Shown: positions 1-8,228, counted from the first letter of the stretch. The stretch is DNA of 12,981 nucleotides from Euperipatoides rowelli (GCA_003024985.2 PXIH01S0005208.1), one strand, 5' to 3'. Made by a program: numbers and translations. Notes: generated from the sequence alone by a model not told the origin.

Positions 1-153
1 GTATTTTTAATATTAGTTCATTGGCTACAATATTTTGAATTGATATTTTTAATAATAATAATTCAATATTTTGAAATTACAAATGTGTCTGTTAAGTATC
101 AGTAAAAATTAAGTCTGGAATATAGCCCTGCTATCGAAGAAGAAACGTAAACG

Positions 154-554
154 TATGACGATGAAACAATATGAAGATGGTGAAACTGTTACAAAAGTTT
201 GAGCTGCAGATAAAGCAGAAGAGGATATCAGCTCGATGTAAAGACAAACTGTTGATCGCCAATAGCTTCATGAAGCCATTCTGGCTGACCTCACAGATTT
301 CCTATTTCACAATTTGGCCATAATATACAAGATTTTGGTAATCCTCAATATTACAAGCTGCTCAGCAGAGCATGCAATCAGTAAGCTACATGTTATCAAG
401 AACAGAATCGAAGTAAAATGCTTGAAGATTGATTATCCTGCATGATGATTTGGGTTTGTGAAAATCTATGTTGGATAAAGTCGATAATGACGATATAATA
501 GATCAACCAGATCTCTCTTTGCCAGTCATGAAGAAATTGCTTTTGAAGAGGTGA
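154..554 (+). pseudogene. Decayed hAT transposase, C-terminal dimerisation region
   Basis: This is the C-terminal end of a hAT-family transposase (the ZMYM/TTF-finger-like type seen in animal genomes), the part that mediates transposase dimerisation. From about 269 the plus strand reads HEAILADLTDFLFHNLA, then ILVILNITSCSAEHAISKLH and VIKNRI. This matches the hallmark hAT motif in which a hydrophobic stretch is followed by S-C-S-A-E-x-A/S-F-S-x-L and an I-K-N basic helix. The homology then changes frame (RSKMLED, a stop, LSCMMIWVCEN) and changes again to a short acidic tail (DKVDNDDIIDQ) ending at a stop at 552-554. At least two frameshifts and several stops make it non-functional. Weak similarity may reach back to 154 (KKRKRMTMKQYEDGETVTK), also with stops. 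The upstream catalytic part is outside the window. The motif identification is firm; the exact subfamily is a guess. Confidence 0.78.
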
Positions 555-720
555 CTTCTGGACATTTTGGCAGTTTAACACTTAACTTTACATCACTGTA
601 GTTAAGATGCATAGCCTATAGGCGTCACACTGTAAATACTTGATTTGATTATAGCCTAATGTAATTTGTTTTTTATTATAATTAGTGTTGTTTAGTAGTC
701 GAATCGAACAAGATGGTAAG

Positions 721-851
721 GCAAAATGCAATTGCTTCCCTTTGGGTTTTTTTTTTTTGGGGGGGGGGGGGGCCGGGGGGTTTTTTTTTTTTTTTTTTTT
801 TTTGGGGGTGGGCTCTCATCAAACGGTTGGGGGGGGAGATCGGCACCCCTG
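721..851 (+). mobile_element. Poly-T/poly-G subterminal tract and probable right end of the hAT relic
   Basis: A T12 run (747-758), G14 (759-772), CC, G6 and T23 (781-803) are followed by more G-rich sequence and end at ...GGCACCCCTG (851). Read from the other strand, the end starts CAGGGGTGCCGATC, in keeping with the CAGGG-type terminal repeats of many hAT elements, whose subterminal regions are often C/G and A/T homopolymeric. It lies about 300 bp after the transposase stop, a normal distance for an element's 3' end. The left end is outside the window, so no target duplication can be tested. Homopolymers this long are also prone to base-calling error. Confidence 0.45.
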
Positions 852-1082
852 GTCATAACTATGTAGTTTTATCATGCCCTCCTATTCAACTCCACCCCCT
901 ATGTGGAAGCCCTGCATACAAAGCATTGTAAACAAATTAATGATCGACAATCTACAGTGAATACAAGTCTACTGTACAAAATATCGTCTTCTTTTGAAAA
1001 TGGATAAGAAGCTGAAGCTTACAATATAACAACATACTGTAAATAGTGAACTAGGAAAGGAGTATTCAATGTCTTCATAGAG

Positions 1083-1166
1083 CAGTTGGTAAGTTTACGG
1101 GAGGCCGATTATAAAATTGGTGTCGGATGATGTGTTGCCTGACCACTGAGCTCTACATAGAGCTCA
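1083..1166 (-). repeat. Possible tRNA-derived SINE fragment (box A only)
   Basis: On the minus strand GAGCTCAGTGG fits the RNA polymerase III box A consensus TRGYNNARNGG at 10 of 11 positions and sits in a tRNA-like context (TGTAGAGCTCAGTGGTCAGGC). No good box B follows, so this is at best a truncated tRNA-derived SINE. The stretch also contains a 9-bp-arm perfect hairpin (1147-1155 with 1158-1166, sequence TGAGCTCTA). Nothing else recognisable lies in 852-1604. Confidence 0.25.
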
Positions 1167-1604
1167 ATGTGCCTGACAAACTTATAAATGCAATTACGTG
1201 AAGGTCTTGCTAGCCTTAAGCTTTTTAGGCTTTGGATACCTAGTAGCCCTGACTAGCCTGATAAACCAAAGCGTGCAAATGTGGAAAATTGTACATTTCA
1301 TAGTAAAAAATGTTTAAACTAAAACAAATAAAATAATATTTATCAATAACATTTTTTAATTTTTTAAACTATTCATTAAGACAATTTTTCAACATTTATA
1401 GCCTACAAATTAACAGCATTTCTGTACGGGTCTACTGGGCTGAAAACATGACTGCCTCAAGTTATGCTGCATGGTTACAAAGCCCTTTACTAAATAAAAA
1501 TACTTAAATAATGTTTAACCGTAAATATATGAATTATCAATAATATTGATCCGCAATAGACATATATTTTCCTTATCAAACAGTGAAATTAAATAACTGT
1601 TTAC

Positions 1605-1681
1605 CTCGCTACAAGGCTAGCAAGCTCGGGGTGCGAGTTGCCAGCCAAAACCACCATTCCCGTTTTCTGCGCTGTATTCAT
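1605..1681 (-). CDS. First coding exon of a PRPP-synthetase-associated protein (PRPSAP-like), partial
   Basis: The minus strand starts with ATG at 1681-1679 and encodes 25 complete codons: MNTAQKTGMVVLAGNSHPEL followed by ASLVA. It then breaks after two bases (AG) at a clean donor, AG|GTAAAC. The V-L-A-G-N-S-H-P-E-L-A core matches the N-terminus of animal PRPP synthetase-associated proteins and of PRPP synthetases, where a beta-strand leads into N/S-S-H-x-x-L followed by a helix ending I-A-x-R-L. The split codon AG+N would encode R or S at exactly that R. PRPSAP proteins bind PRPP synthetase in the cytosol and are thought to restrain its activity. I favour PRPSAP over the synthetase because of the longer N-terminal lead and N-S-H-P. 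The next exon (L-G-x-x-L-G... in the family) is not found between 1 and 1604, so the intron runs off the window or is interrupted by the hAT relic. Only 25 residues support this, hence moderate confidence. Confidence 0.62.
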
Positions 1682-1853
1682 TGCAACGAATTCCTCCTTT
1701 TACACGAAAATAATTATCGGTCCTTCTTTTGATGTTGCAGCACGGAAATTCGTTCGAAGCCACAAACACACCAAGAAGAAACCGTCGAAACGTTATTCGT
1801 ACCAAGTTCGTACTATCTCCCCAGAAATGCTGCCTATTACTAATGTCAGGTGA
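1682..1853 (-). promoter_or_regulatory. CpG-richer 5' leader/promoter region of the PRPSAP-like gene
   Basis: Immediately upstream of the minus-strand ATG at 1681 the sequence is much richer in CpG and GC than its AT-rich surroundings (for example TTCGTTCGAAG, CGTCGAAACG, GTTCGTAC). That is what an unmethylated leader or promoter retains. I see no definite TATA box or start site; placement is inference from composition and gene position. Confidence 0.35.
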
Positions 1854-2116
1854 TCATAAAATATGGGGTATAGTTAATGTTTTCAAATATCTATAGTACA
1901 AAACAAAATTCTAATAATCCAGTCAATACTCCCAAGCAATCCTTTATAATTTTAAACATAAAATATTATTCAACATAAAATTTTCATAATCACCTAAAAT
2001 CATGCAAATGTTTTTTCAGTAAAAGTTTAATGATTCTTTTAAATAGTCAAACATATATGTCAAAATTGCATAATGTTTTAACTAGAGCCTAAAATCTGAC
2101 TAAACTAGTATTTTTT

Positions 2117-2359
2117 CATATCCAAGAAAATTGTTCAATTTAATTATATTTTATTCATCCTTTCCCTTAGGCTTTAGCGAATTTAGGTTAAGGTTAAAAA
2201 TCGTTTTTGAAATAAAATTGTATCGAAATTAATTTTTTTTAAAAAAATGCCCTAATATTTGATTTTTCAATTAATTTCGATAAAATTTTATTTAAAAACG
2301 ATCACTAGCCTTACTCTAAAAGGAATGGATGGATAAAATTGTATTTCCTTGGAATGAAC
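2117..2359. mobile_element. Foldback (MITE-like) element with long inverted arms
   Basis: The inner arms are very clear: 2200-2233 (ATCGTTTTT...TCGAAATTAAT) pairs with 2270-2302 (ATTAATTTCGA...AAAACGAT), with one insertion and a couple of mismatches, around a short AT-rich loop. Pairing continues outward more weakly: TTCATCCTTTCCC on the left matches the complement of GGAATGGATGGATAA on the right, and CATATCCAAG matches the complement of CTTGGAATG at about 2117 and 2359. No coding capacity and no convincing target duplication were found, so the superfamily is unassigned. Confidence 0.6.
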
Positions 2360-3050
2360 ACATTGACTTAAAAATATCGATATTATCAGAGTATGGTCAG
2401 CTTTTAGTCATATATGGTTTTTTACCTTTTTTTTTTTTTTTTTTTTTAAGGTCTAGGCCTATATCACAACAAATATAATTTATTAACAAAAAAAAAAGGT
2501 AATTTATTACTCTTTATCCCTGGAGGTATAAATAAAATGAGAACAAACATATTTTATGCTTATTTATTTTATCCAAACTGACCCCGCCACAGTGTAAGAT
2601 ATAATCACTGAGCTCTAAAAATAATAATAATAATAATTGGCTTTTAAAGTTTTTGACTTTATCATTCTGCCTTTAAGATATGTTTATTGCTTCCGATTTT
2701 TTTTTTAAGTTCATATATTGCTAAAATGTTTTAATTTAAAAATTACTAAAATGTTTCTTGGAGATGAAGTCAATCGATGACGTCTTAAGATAACATGCAC
2801 TGTATGTCGTGAAAATAACAACTCTTGAAAGTTCATCTTGTGCTATACTTTTTTTGCCATTCCTTGTGATTATTTTTTAAATTTTTATAGTATACTATTA
2901 CAATTAGGATATTAATATGTTGACCTTTCAATGTTGACATAATAAATCCGATTTTTATTTTCTTTATTATAATTTTGCCGCATGGGGGCTCGGCTCTACC
3001 TTGACATTTTTAGTTAGAAGTAGGCCTAGTGTTAGTTAATTAATTTTAAA
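2360..3050. other. AT-rich intergenic stretch upstream of the transporter gene
   Basis: No gene recognised. It holds a long poly-T run (about 2428-2449) preceded by TTTTTTACC, mirrored by an A-rich AAAAAAAAAAGGTAAT near 2489-2504, and an AAT microsatellite at about 2620-2637. The copies GTAGGCCTAG near 3019 and CTAGGCCTA near 2453 are a palindromic word also scattered elsewhere in the window. The transporter's transcription start should lie in the right part, but no core promoter element is convincing. Confidence 0.5.
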
Positions 3051-3051
3051 C

Positions 3052-3066
3052 ATGCGAATAATTTGA
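3052..3066 (+). promoter_or_regulatory. Short upstream open reading frame (M-R-I-I-stop)
   Basis: ATGCGAATAATTTGA lies 45 bases before the transporter ATG. If the transcript starts upstream of 3052, this four-codon frame could mildly reduce translation of the main gene. Whether it is transcribed is unknown. A weak alternative is that TTTTCAACAACTGATAG near 3082-3098 is a splice acceptor, which would remove it. Confidence 0.25.
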
Positions 3067-3110
3067 AAAATCAACTTTTCTGTTTTCAACAACTGATAGC
3101 GGTAACAAAA

Positions 3111-4103
3111 ATGCATCCTTCAATCGCTATAATTATGGTTTTTGTGGGATGTTGCTGCAATGTTGTCTTTCTGGAGTTATTAGTCACGGAACATCCAGGT
3201 AGTGGAAATCTAATCACTTTTGCTCAATTTCTTTTCATATCTTTGGAAGGTTTCATCTTTACAACTAAGTTTGGCACTATCAAGCCCATCATCCCTATTA
3301 GGAATTATATTATAATGGTGTCCATGTTCTTTGTGGTCAACATTGTTAATAATTATGCTCTTAATTTCAACATCCCTATGCCTTTACATATGATCTTCAG
3401 AGCAGGTTCTCTTATAGCAAATTTGATTTTAGGCATGATAATTTTAAATAAAAGGTATAAAATTAGTAAGTACTTTGCTGTAATAATGATCACTAGTGGT
3501 ATTGTCATCTGTACGACGGCATCTGGTAAAAATATGGTTTCTGATGTTGAGAAAAATGATGCAAGTAACTTTCAAGATTTTCTCACTTGGTGTGTTGGTA
3601 TTGGTATGCTCTTATTTGCCTTATTCTTGTCTGCTTGGATGGGTTTATTTCAAGAAACATTGTACCAGAAATTTGGAAAGCATCCGTTTGAAGCATTATT
3701 TTATTCACATATTTTACCTTTGCCTGGATTTCTCTTATTAAGTAAAGATATTTACCATCAAGCTTTACAGTTTTCACAATCAGCTGTTTTTGACATTCCT
3801 TCTTTAGAAGCCACCATTCCTAAAATGTGGTTGTATCTCCTAGGAAATATTGTTACACAATTTATTTGTATCCAAAGTGTCTTTATTCTTACAACAGAGT
3901 GTTCATCCTTGACCGTCAATCTTGTTCTGACCTTAAGAAAATTCTTCAGCCTCCTCTTTTCTATATTTTATTTTAATAATCCATTTACCTTTTGGCATTG
4001 GATTGGTACCATATTAGTTTTTACTGGAACTTTCATCTTTATAGATTGTGTAGGAATGGTATTAGAATGGAGGGAAAAGCCAATAAAATTAAAAAGTAGC
4101 TAA
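3111..4103 (+). CDS. SLC35B4: UDP-GlcNAc/UDP-xylose-type nucleotide-sugar transporter, SLC35B4 family, single exon
   Basis: A Golgi/ER antiporter of the drug/metabolite transporter superfamily that moves UDP-N-acetylglucosamine and UDP-xylose from cytosol to lumen for glycan synthesis, in exchange for UMP. The ATG at 3111 (context AAAAATGC) gives 330 residues, matching the roughly 331 of vertebrate SLC35B4; reading further upstream would need a non-ATG start. Visible family landmarks are GCCCNVVFLELL (13-24), HPGSGNLITFAQF (28-40), NNYAL (80-84), MPLHMIFR.GSLIAN (90-104), MGLFQETLYQKFGKHP, FYSHILPLPGF, VFILTTECSSLTV, LTLRKFFSLLFSI and NPFTFWHWIGT. About ten hydrophobic segments are present, as expected for both ends in the cytosol. 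The last five residues, KLKSS, fit the KxKxx COPI retrieval pattern. The reading frame is intact with no introns, whereas the vertebrate gene is split, so this is either lineage-specific intron loss or an old retrocopy. No A-tail or flanking duplication is visible. ATTAAA at 4302 is a possible polyadenylation signal. Confidence 0.95.
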   Translation: MHPSIAIIMVFVGCCCNVVFLELLVTEHPGSGNLITFAQFLFISLEGFIFTTKFGTIKPIIPIRNYIIMVSMFFVVNIVNNYALNFNIPMPLHMIFRAGSLIANLILGMIILNKRYKISKYFAVIMITSGIVICTTASGKNMVSDVEKNDASNFQDFLTWCVGIGMLLFALFLSAWMGLFQETLYQKFGKHPFEALFYSHILPLPGFLLLSKDIYHQALQFSQSAVFDIPSLEATIPKMWLYLLGNIVTQFICIQSVFILTTECSSLTVNLVLTLRKFFSLLFSIFYFNNPFTFWHWIGTILVFTGTFIFIDCVGMVLEWREKPIKLKSS

Positions 4104-4445
4104 GCCCAAAAGACATTGGATTCCTATGGAAGCAATGATATTTACTTAGTGTGGGTTAAACAAAGGCCACAATAATAAGATTTGTTCAATATAGAAATGA
4201 ATTATTCCTATTAAGTGAAATGAAATGTTTGCACCCTTATTCATTACATTTTTTTTTAAAAATATGATTTTTTTTTTAAAAATTTGTATGTGTTTGTGTT
4301 CATTAAATTTCTTGTTAGACATTGCTGATTCATAAAAAAAAATCTCATTTGTGTCATTCATATTTTTAACCCCCAAATTAAGCTCTAGTTATAGCTATTT
4401 TTATAAATTGTATTCATACAATTGTAACAATTGCTTGTATTTCTA

Positions 4446-4453
4446 GAAATTTG
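4446..4453. repeat. Left copy of 8-bp target-site duplication GAAATTTG
   Basis: GAAATTTG directly precedes the hAT-like end CAATGATGAG at 4454. An identical 8-mer directly follows the opposite end at 7967. Eight bases is the hAT superfamily duplication length. Confidence 0.65.
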
Positions 4454-4568
4454 CAATGATGAGCATTAACTGAGTTAAAAAGTTAAAGTTAAGTTAAAAA
4501 GTTAAAATAATGGTAATTTTTAACTTAACTAGTTATTAATTTATTTCCNAGCGTACAAAATCTGGCTA

Positions 4569-4615
4569 TAGTTTAATGGCAAATGTGCTTTCCAATCATG
4601 ACTGGGTTCAATGGT
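4569..4615 (+). repeat. Possible tRNA-derived SINE head (box A and weak box B)
   Basis: TAGTTTAATGG (4569-4579) fits the RNA polymerase III box A consensus TRGYNNARNGG completely. GGTTCAATGGT (4605-4615) fits box B GGTTCRANNCC except for its last two bases. The 36-base spacing is within the usual range. It begins just after the N at 4549, in line with a repeat at a contig edge. The downstream body is not recognised. Confidence 0.35.
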
Positions 4616-4934
4616 CACTCATTGATTCTGTTCAAATTATCATGGATTTATTCTATGAATTTGGAGTGTTGGAGAAATTCAAAATGAAAAAATCCATCAA
4701 ATTGTCCAAGAGACATAATCATGTTAAAAACATTATACAGAGACAACTTGTGACAAACCTTAGTATTTTATATTAAACAAGTATTACTTTATAACTTATA
4801 TCATCACTATATAATATTTAGAAATGTTTTGTATGGATTTGTAAATATTTCAAAATTATTTTTTTCATATATAATTTAAGCTAGTACAAAAATTATTCAA
4901 TTAAAACATGAATTTATCTTATCTTTCTTTTCAG

Positions 4935-5018
4935 ATGTCTGTTGATGATTATAAATCTCAAATGGCTCATTTATCTAAAGGTGATCCTCAGAAAGAGGCT
5001 TATATAAAGTCATTACAG
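4935..5018 (+). CDS. Coiled-coil repeat exon 1 (28 residues) of an unidentified rod protein
   Basis: An internal exon of exactly 84 bp lies between a good acceptor (TCTTTCTTTTCAG) and donor (CAG|GTGATT). It reads MSVDDYKSQMAHLSKGDP then QKEAYIKSLQ with no stop. It is the first of three homologous exons on this strand; this and the 10379 exon share 19 of 28 residues. All start and end at codon boundaries, so adding or skipping one keeps frame. Hydrophobic residues at 3, 6, 10, 13, 24 and 27 follow a 3-4 heptad spacing, and 28 residues is four heptads, so consecutive exons stay in register; a polar G-D-P segment sits mid-repeat. The codon-1 ATG is probably coincidental, because the equivalent position is V or N in the other copies. 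I do not recognise the protein; a Golgi tether, cytoskeletal or myosin-rod-like protein would fit. The following intron is 633 bp. Confidence 0.82.
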
Positions 5019-5651
5019 GTGATTTACATATAATTATCAATAATTAGTATACTTATGATAAAAATTTTGATGATGTATATGAAACATAAGAAATATTAAT
5101 TGAATAGAACATGATTTGATCAGAATCCAAAGTCTTAAGAATTCACTCTACAGAATGTTCCATTTCATGATTTCTGTTTACAACAATTTATTCTACTGTG
5201 AAGATTAACTAATGCATCAAGAATATACTTTTTTTAAGGAATAAATTAAATTATTCCTGTAAATTTATCAGAAGTTGTGATGCATCAAAGAATAATTTTC
5301 TAATATCTGTTTAGTGTTTTCTTGACTAGATACATTGAATTAAATGCCTTAAATATTTAGTAATATATTTTCATTCAAACAGCTAATCATGATGAAGATG
5401 AGTGATTGTTGAGATAATAAATTTTATAACAGTTACATCAAATGTTGTAATCATAACTTGCTCTAATTATTTTTATATGATAACCAATTCAGTCAAAAAC
5501 ATATTCTGCAGCTAGAAAATAATGTAAACATATGATTGAAATTGCTCAACTTATCAGGTCCTATAATCTTAACTTTTGTTTTTTTTAAGAATCAGGTAAT
5601 TATTTGTTTTGTTTGTTATGTTCTGATAGAATGATGAATGTTTTATGTTAG

Positions 5652-5735
5652 GTATCCTTGGAAGATTATCAAGCTAAAGTTCAGGAATTATCAAGGAATG
5701 AATCACAAAAACTATCAACAATAAAATCTTTACAG
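5652..5735 (+). CDS. Coiled-coil repeat exon 2 (28 residues), divergent copy
   Basis: An 84-bp exon lies between TTATGTTAG and CAG|GTAATA, reading VSLEDYQAKVQELSRN then ESQKLSTIKSLQ. It shares 13 of 28 residues with the 10379 exon and 12 with the 4935 exon. Y6, L13-S14, Q19-K20 and the closing I24-K25-S26-L27-Q28 are the same in all three. The heptad core positions (3, 6, 10, 13, 24, 27) are kept, but the G-D-P turn seen in the other two is replaced by N-E-S, so this copy could be straighter. The pyrimidine tract before the acceptor is weaker than for the neighbouring copies. The same gene is implied by matching size, phase, strand and repeat register. The function of the whole protein is unknown. 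The annotated donor is only 44 bases before a transposon-like end at 5779. Confidence 0.82.
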
Positions 5736-5778
5736 GTAATATAATATTTCAATTATTACTGATATTATTTGTCTCAGA

Positions 5779-6637
5779 CAGGGCCAGATCTAACTTTCTG
5801 GGGGCCCCAGGCTTGAGGTTTTTTTAATCCGCTTTTTTAAAATTTTAAAATAAAATTTAAAATATATATTTTTCTGCTGCATTAACATAAATACTAATTA
5901 ATAAATATTTGTTTTCAAAACTACTCTGCTAAAGTATTTTTTGGTGTAAGGTACAGTAATTCTGGATTATTTAAGAGACTAACAAAAAAAAATTAATTAA
6001 AACAACTTTTATTAGGTTTTTTACATTAAAAAAATGTAACATGTTAACACTGTGTTTGTTTTAATTAAAATAATCCACTTAGACATTCAAAATTTCATTT
6101 ACACATAAAGAAACAGTTTACAAACTATCACACACACACACACAAAATATATATTTTTAATTGTATATAAATTTGACTTAAAACATCTAAAAATTATTAA
6201 TAGATTATAATTAGCCAGCAACACTCAGAAAAATGAATCAGTTGAAGCTGCTAATAATCGATATCCGAAATTGTAACAGAATCATTAACAAGAAATTGGA
6301 TCTTAATTTTAATTCTAGTAATTTATTTCTCATTTTTACATTCTAACAATACATTTCTTTGAAAAAGTCCTTGCAAAATCGCGCCATAAAATAAATTGCA
6401 ACCTGATGTGTTTAATGAGTTGTTTTTCTTGAGTTTATGTTCTGATATTTACATTAAGTATAAGAAAGTTATGTGCTGCCCCCAGTGGCCAATTGCAATT
6501 ATCATTTAATTTTAATAAGAAATTTCTAAATTGATATTATTTTACATTTGTGTGTTCTATCGCTTCTTTAACAATAACATACTTTGCATTGTACCTTAGG
6601 GCCCCCTAAAACTTAGGAGACCTGAGCTCAAGCCCTA
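5779..6637. mobile_element. hAT-like non-autonomous element with CAGGGCC ends
   Basis: The left end CAGGGCCAGATCTAACTT (5779) runs into CTGGGGGCCCC. The right end, read on the minus strand from 6637, starts TAGGGCTTGAGCTCAGG and reaches TTTTAGGGGGCCCTAAGG, so GC-rich inverted ends flank an AT-rich 0.86-kb interior without a coding frame. CAGGGCC-type ends are common in hAT elements. The flanking 8-mers (GTCTCAGA and TTATCCTT) do not match, so the insertion is old, an end is misplaced, or the assignment is wrong. It lies in the intron after the 5652 exon. Confidence 0.5.
6129..6144. repeat. (CA)8 microsatellite
   Basis: Eight uninterrupted CA dinucleotides in the interior of the 5779-6637 element. 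Confidence 0.9.
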
Positions 6638-7877
6638 TTATCCTTTATATAGAACTTCCACTTGTCCCAGATATACTAATACTCATTTAAAATATATATT
6701 ATTTGATTGATAACAGTAAACAATTATATTATTAACTAAGATAATAATGAGGTTGAGATATTGATGTCATTCATTAACATGAAATTATTGATTAATTGAT
6801 TAATTTATTTGCAAAAAAATCAAAATTTAAAAAGATTTCTGATGATATAAACATTGTTTCGATATGATATGTTGATTTTAAATTAATTTTTTGGATGTAA
6901 AACTTGAAATTTTAAATTAATACAATATTTAGCACAAATCTAATTGAAATGTTGAAATTCTATGGAAAAAAATTTAATAACAATGGGAATTATAATTAAA
7001 ATTCATCTAAAAATAAAAATAAACTATATTTTTTAAGTATTTATTTTAATTTTAACCCTGCAGTAGTCGCGGTATCTGTGAGATACACATTGCTAGCTAA
7101 TGTGCAGAGCTAGAATATTATCCATCCAGCTATGTGAATATTTTAAGGACTTCTACAATCATGAAATAANGTTTTAATTTTATCCTTTTAAAATGATTAT
7201 TTTAAAACTTATTAAGTTATTTTATATACTTTTTAAATGTTTTAAAAATTGGTACAATTAAAAAAGTCTATTTACTAGGTAAAATTTAAGAGAATATAGA
7301 CATAGGACTAATCTTGCCTCATCAAGATGCATCTTTATTATTTTTCTCAGTTTTTAAGACACGTTTTCACTATTCCTTTTATAAAATAGATAAGCTTCTG
7401 ACTAGCTGAAAGTGTAAATATGAACCTGTGTTGATTGGAAAAAGCTCTTATCTTTATTAACAAATAGAAAAAAAAAGTATAATGATTTTTTTTTTTAATC
7501 ATTGAGTTTACCAGCATAATTGTAAATAATTAAGAATTGGTGTAGTATGGGAAAACGGCTAGTGACCATTTCATTGCTTTCCAGCACCATCTGTTTCTAT
7601 TGGATAGGAGTTTAATGGACTACATGATAGTCATGACTATCTTTTTCTTTTATAGTAGGCTTTGAATTTTATTTATAAAATTTGCACAAGATTTGTGAAA
7701 ATATAATTAAAATGCACAAACCAGGGGCAAAAAAAAAGATGCCCATTAAATATAACCTTAGTCAGAACTGTGTGACAACCAAAAAAAAAAGCTTATTAAA
7801 TATACTGAGCTATAAAAAAGTAAATATAGACAGTCAAAGAACCCTCCTTCTCCAATATATACTTTATATATATACAG
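6638..7877. other. AT-rich intronic stretch with no recognised gene
   Basis: No repeat-exon copy, RNA gene or coding homology was seen on either strand. It includes an N at 7170, several poly-A/T runs (for example TTTTTTTTTTTT near 7486) and an A-rich segment at 7682-7877 that stays open by chance. It ends in a TATATATATACAG run right before the N at 7878. Confidence 0.5.
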
Positions 7878-7967
7878 NTTAACTTTTAACTTAACTCAGT
7901 TAACTTTTTCAAGCAATGTAACTTAACTTAACTCAGTTAAGGAATTTCATTAACTTACCCATCACTG

Positions 7968-7975
7968 GAAATTTG
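7968..7975. repeat. Right copy of 8-bp target-site duplication GAAATTTG
   Basis: It directly follows the hAT-like end ...CCCATCACTG and is identical to the 8-mer at 4446-4453. Confidence 0.65.
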
Positions 7976-8160
7976 TATATATGTTTTTTTCCCCTTTTTT
8001 GTTGCAATCATTGAAAAGAACTGGAAGACACTTAGATATTGCTGAATAAAATATTAGATCTTGGCCTAAATGCCCCCTTTTACATAAATTCATATTGTGC
8101 AATTGTCATTAGTCTAATAAATAGTTTGTTTATAGTTCTAGCCATCAAAACAACTTTGAA

Positions 8161-8228
8161 CCCTAATCCAATTAAGTGAATCAACAATTATAGCCCTAAC
8201 CTTAATCAAAATGAGTGAATCAATAATG
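8161..8228. repeat. Two imperfect tandem copies of a ~34-bp unit
   Basis: CCCTAATCCAATTAAGTGAA... (8161-8193) is followed by CCCTAACCTTAATCAAAATG... (8194-8228); both continue AGTGAATCAAYAAT. The rest of 7976-8720 is AT-rich intronic sequence in which I see no gene. GTAACTGTAACTTA at about 8673 resembles the repeat array that starts at 9363. Confidence 0.55.

Larger units (their letters stand above)
4454..7967. mobile_element. hAT-type inverted end pair spanning 3.5 kb (or one short MITE split by assembly gaps)
   Basis: The left end starts CAATGATGAG and the right end, read on the minus strand, starts CAGTGATGGG, the classic hAT CAGTGNTGGG form. Both subterminal regions repeat TTAACTGAGTTAA and AGTTAAGTTAA words in inverted orientation (left 4466-4510; right 7879-7940). 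Both are flanked immediately by the same GAAATTTG. I see no transposase inside. The interior holds two host-like coiled-coil exons, a SINE-like head and a second hAT-like element. N bases sit at the inner edge of each end region (4549 and 7878). The outer pieces, 4454-4548 and 7879-7967, would therefore together form an ordinary MITE of roughly 185 bp, with 4550-7877 placed inside it by the assembler. The ends and duplication are seen; which structure is real is undecided. Confidence 0.6.

Noticed and set aside
713-931. Plus-strand frame rich in Phe and Gly
   Set aside because: It is a translation of the T and G homopolymers in the hAT subterminal tract.
1638-1853. Plus-strand open frame of about 71 codons
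   Set aside because: It is antisense to the PRPSAP-like first exon and its leader; no family resemblance, and the CpG-rich composition is explained by the minus-strand gene start.
3063-3110. Extending the transporter 16 codons upstream
   Set aside because: There is no ATG in that extension, and the ATG at 3111 matches the known family N-terminus and length.
4576-4776. Plus-strand 66-codon open frame
   Set aside because: It overlaps a tRNA-like SINE head, has no recognisable domain and no splice context matching the repeat exons.
5771-6645. Target-site duplication for the CAGGGCC element
   Set aside because: The flanking 8-mers GTCTCAGA and TTATCCTT do not match at the boundaries I can place.
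7682-7882. Lys-rich open frame running into an N
   Set aside because: It comes from A-rich sequence; no homology and no exon-like boundaries.
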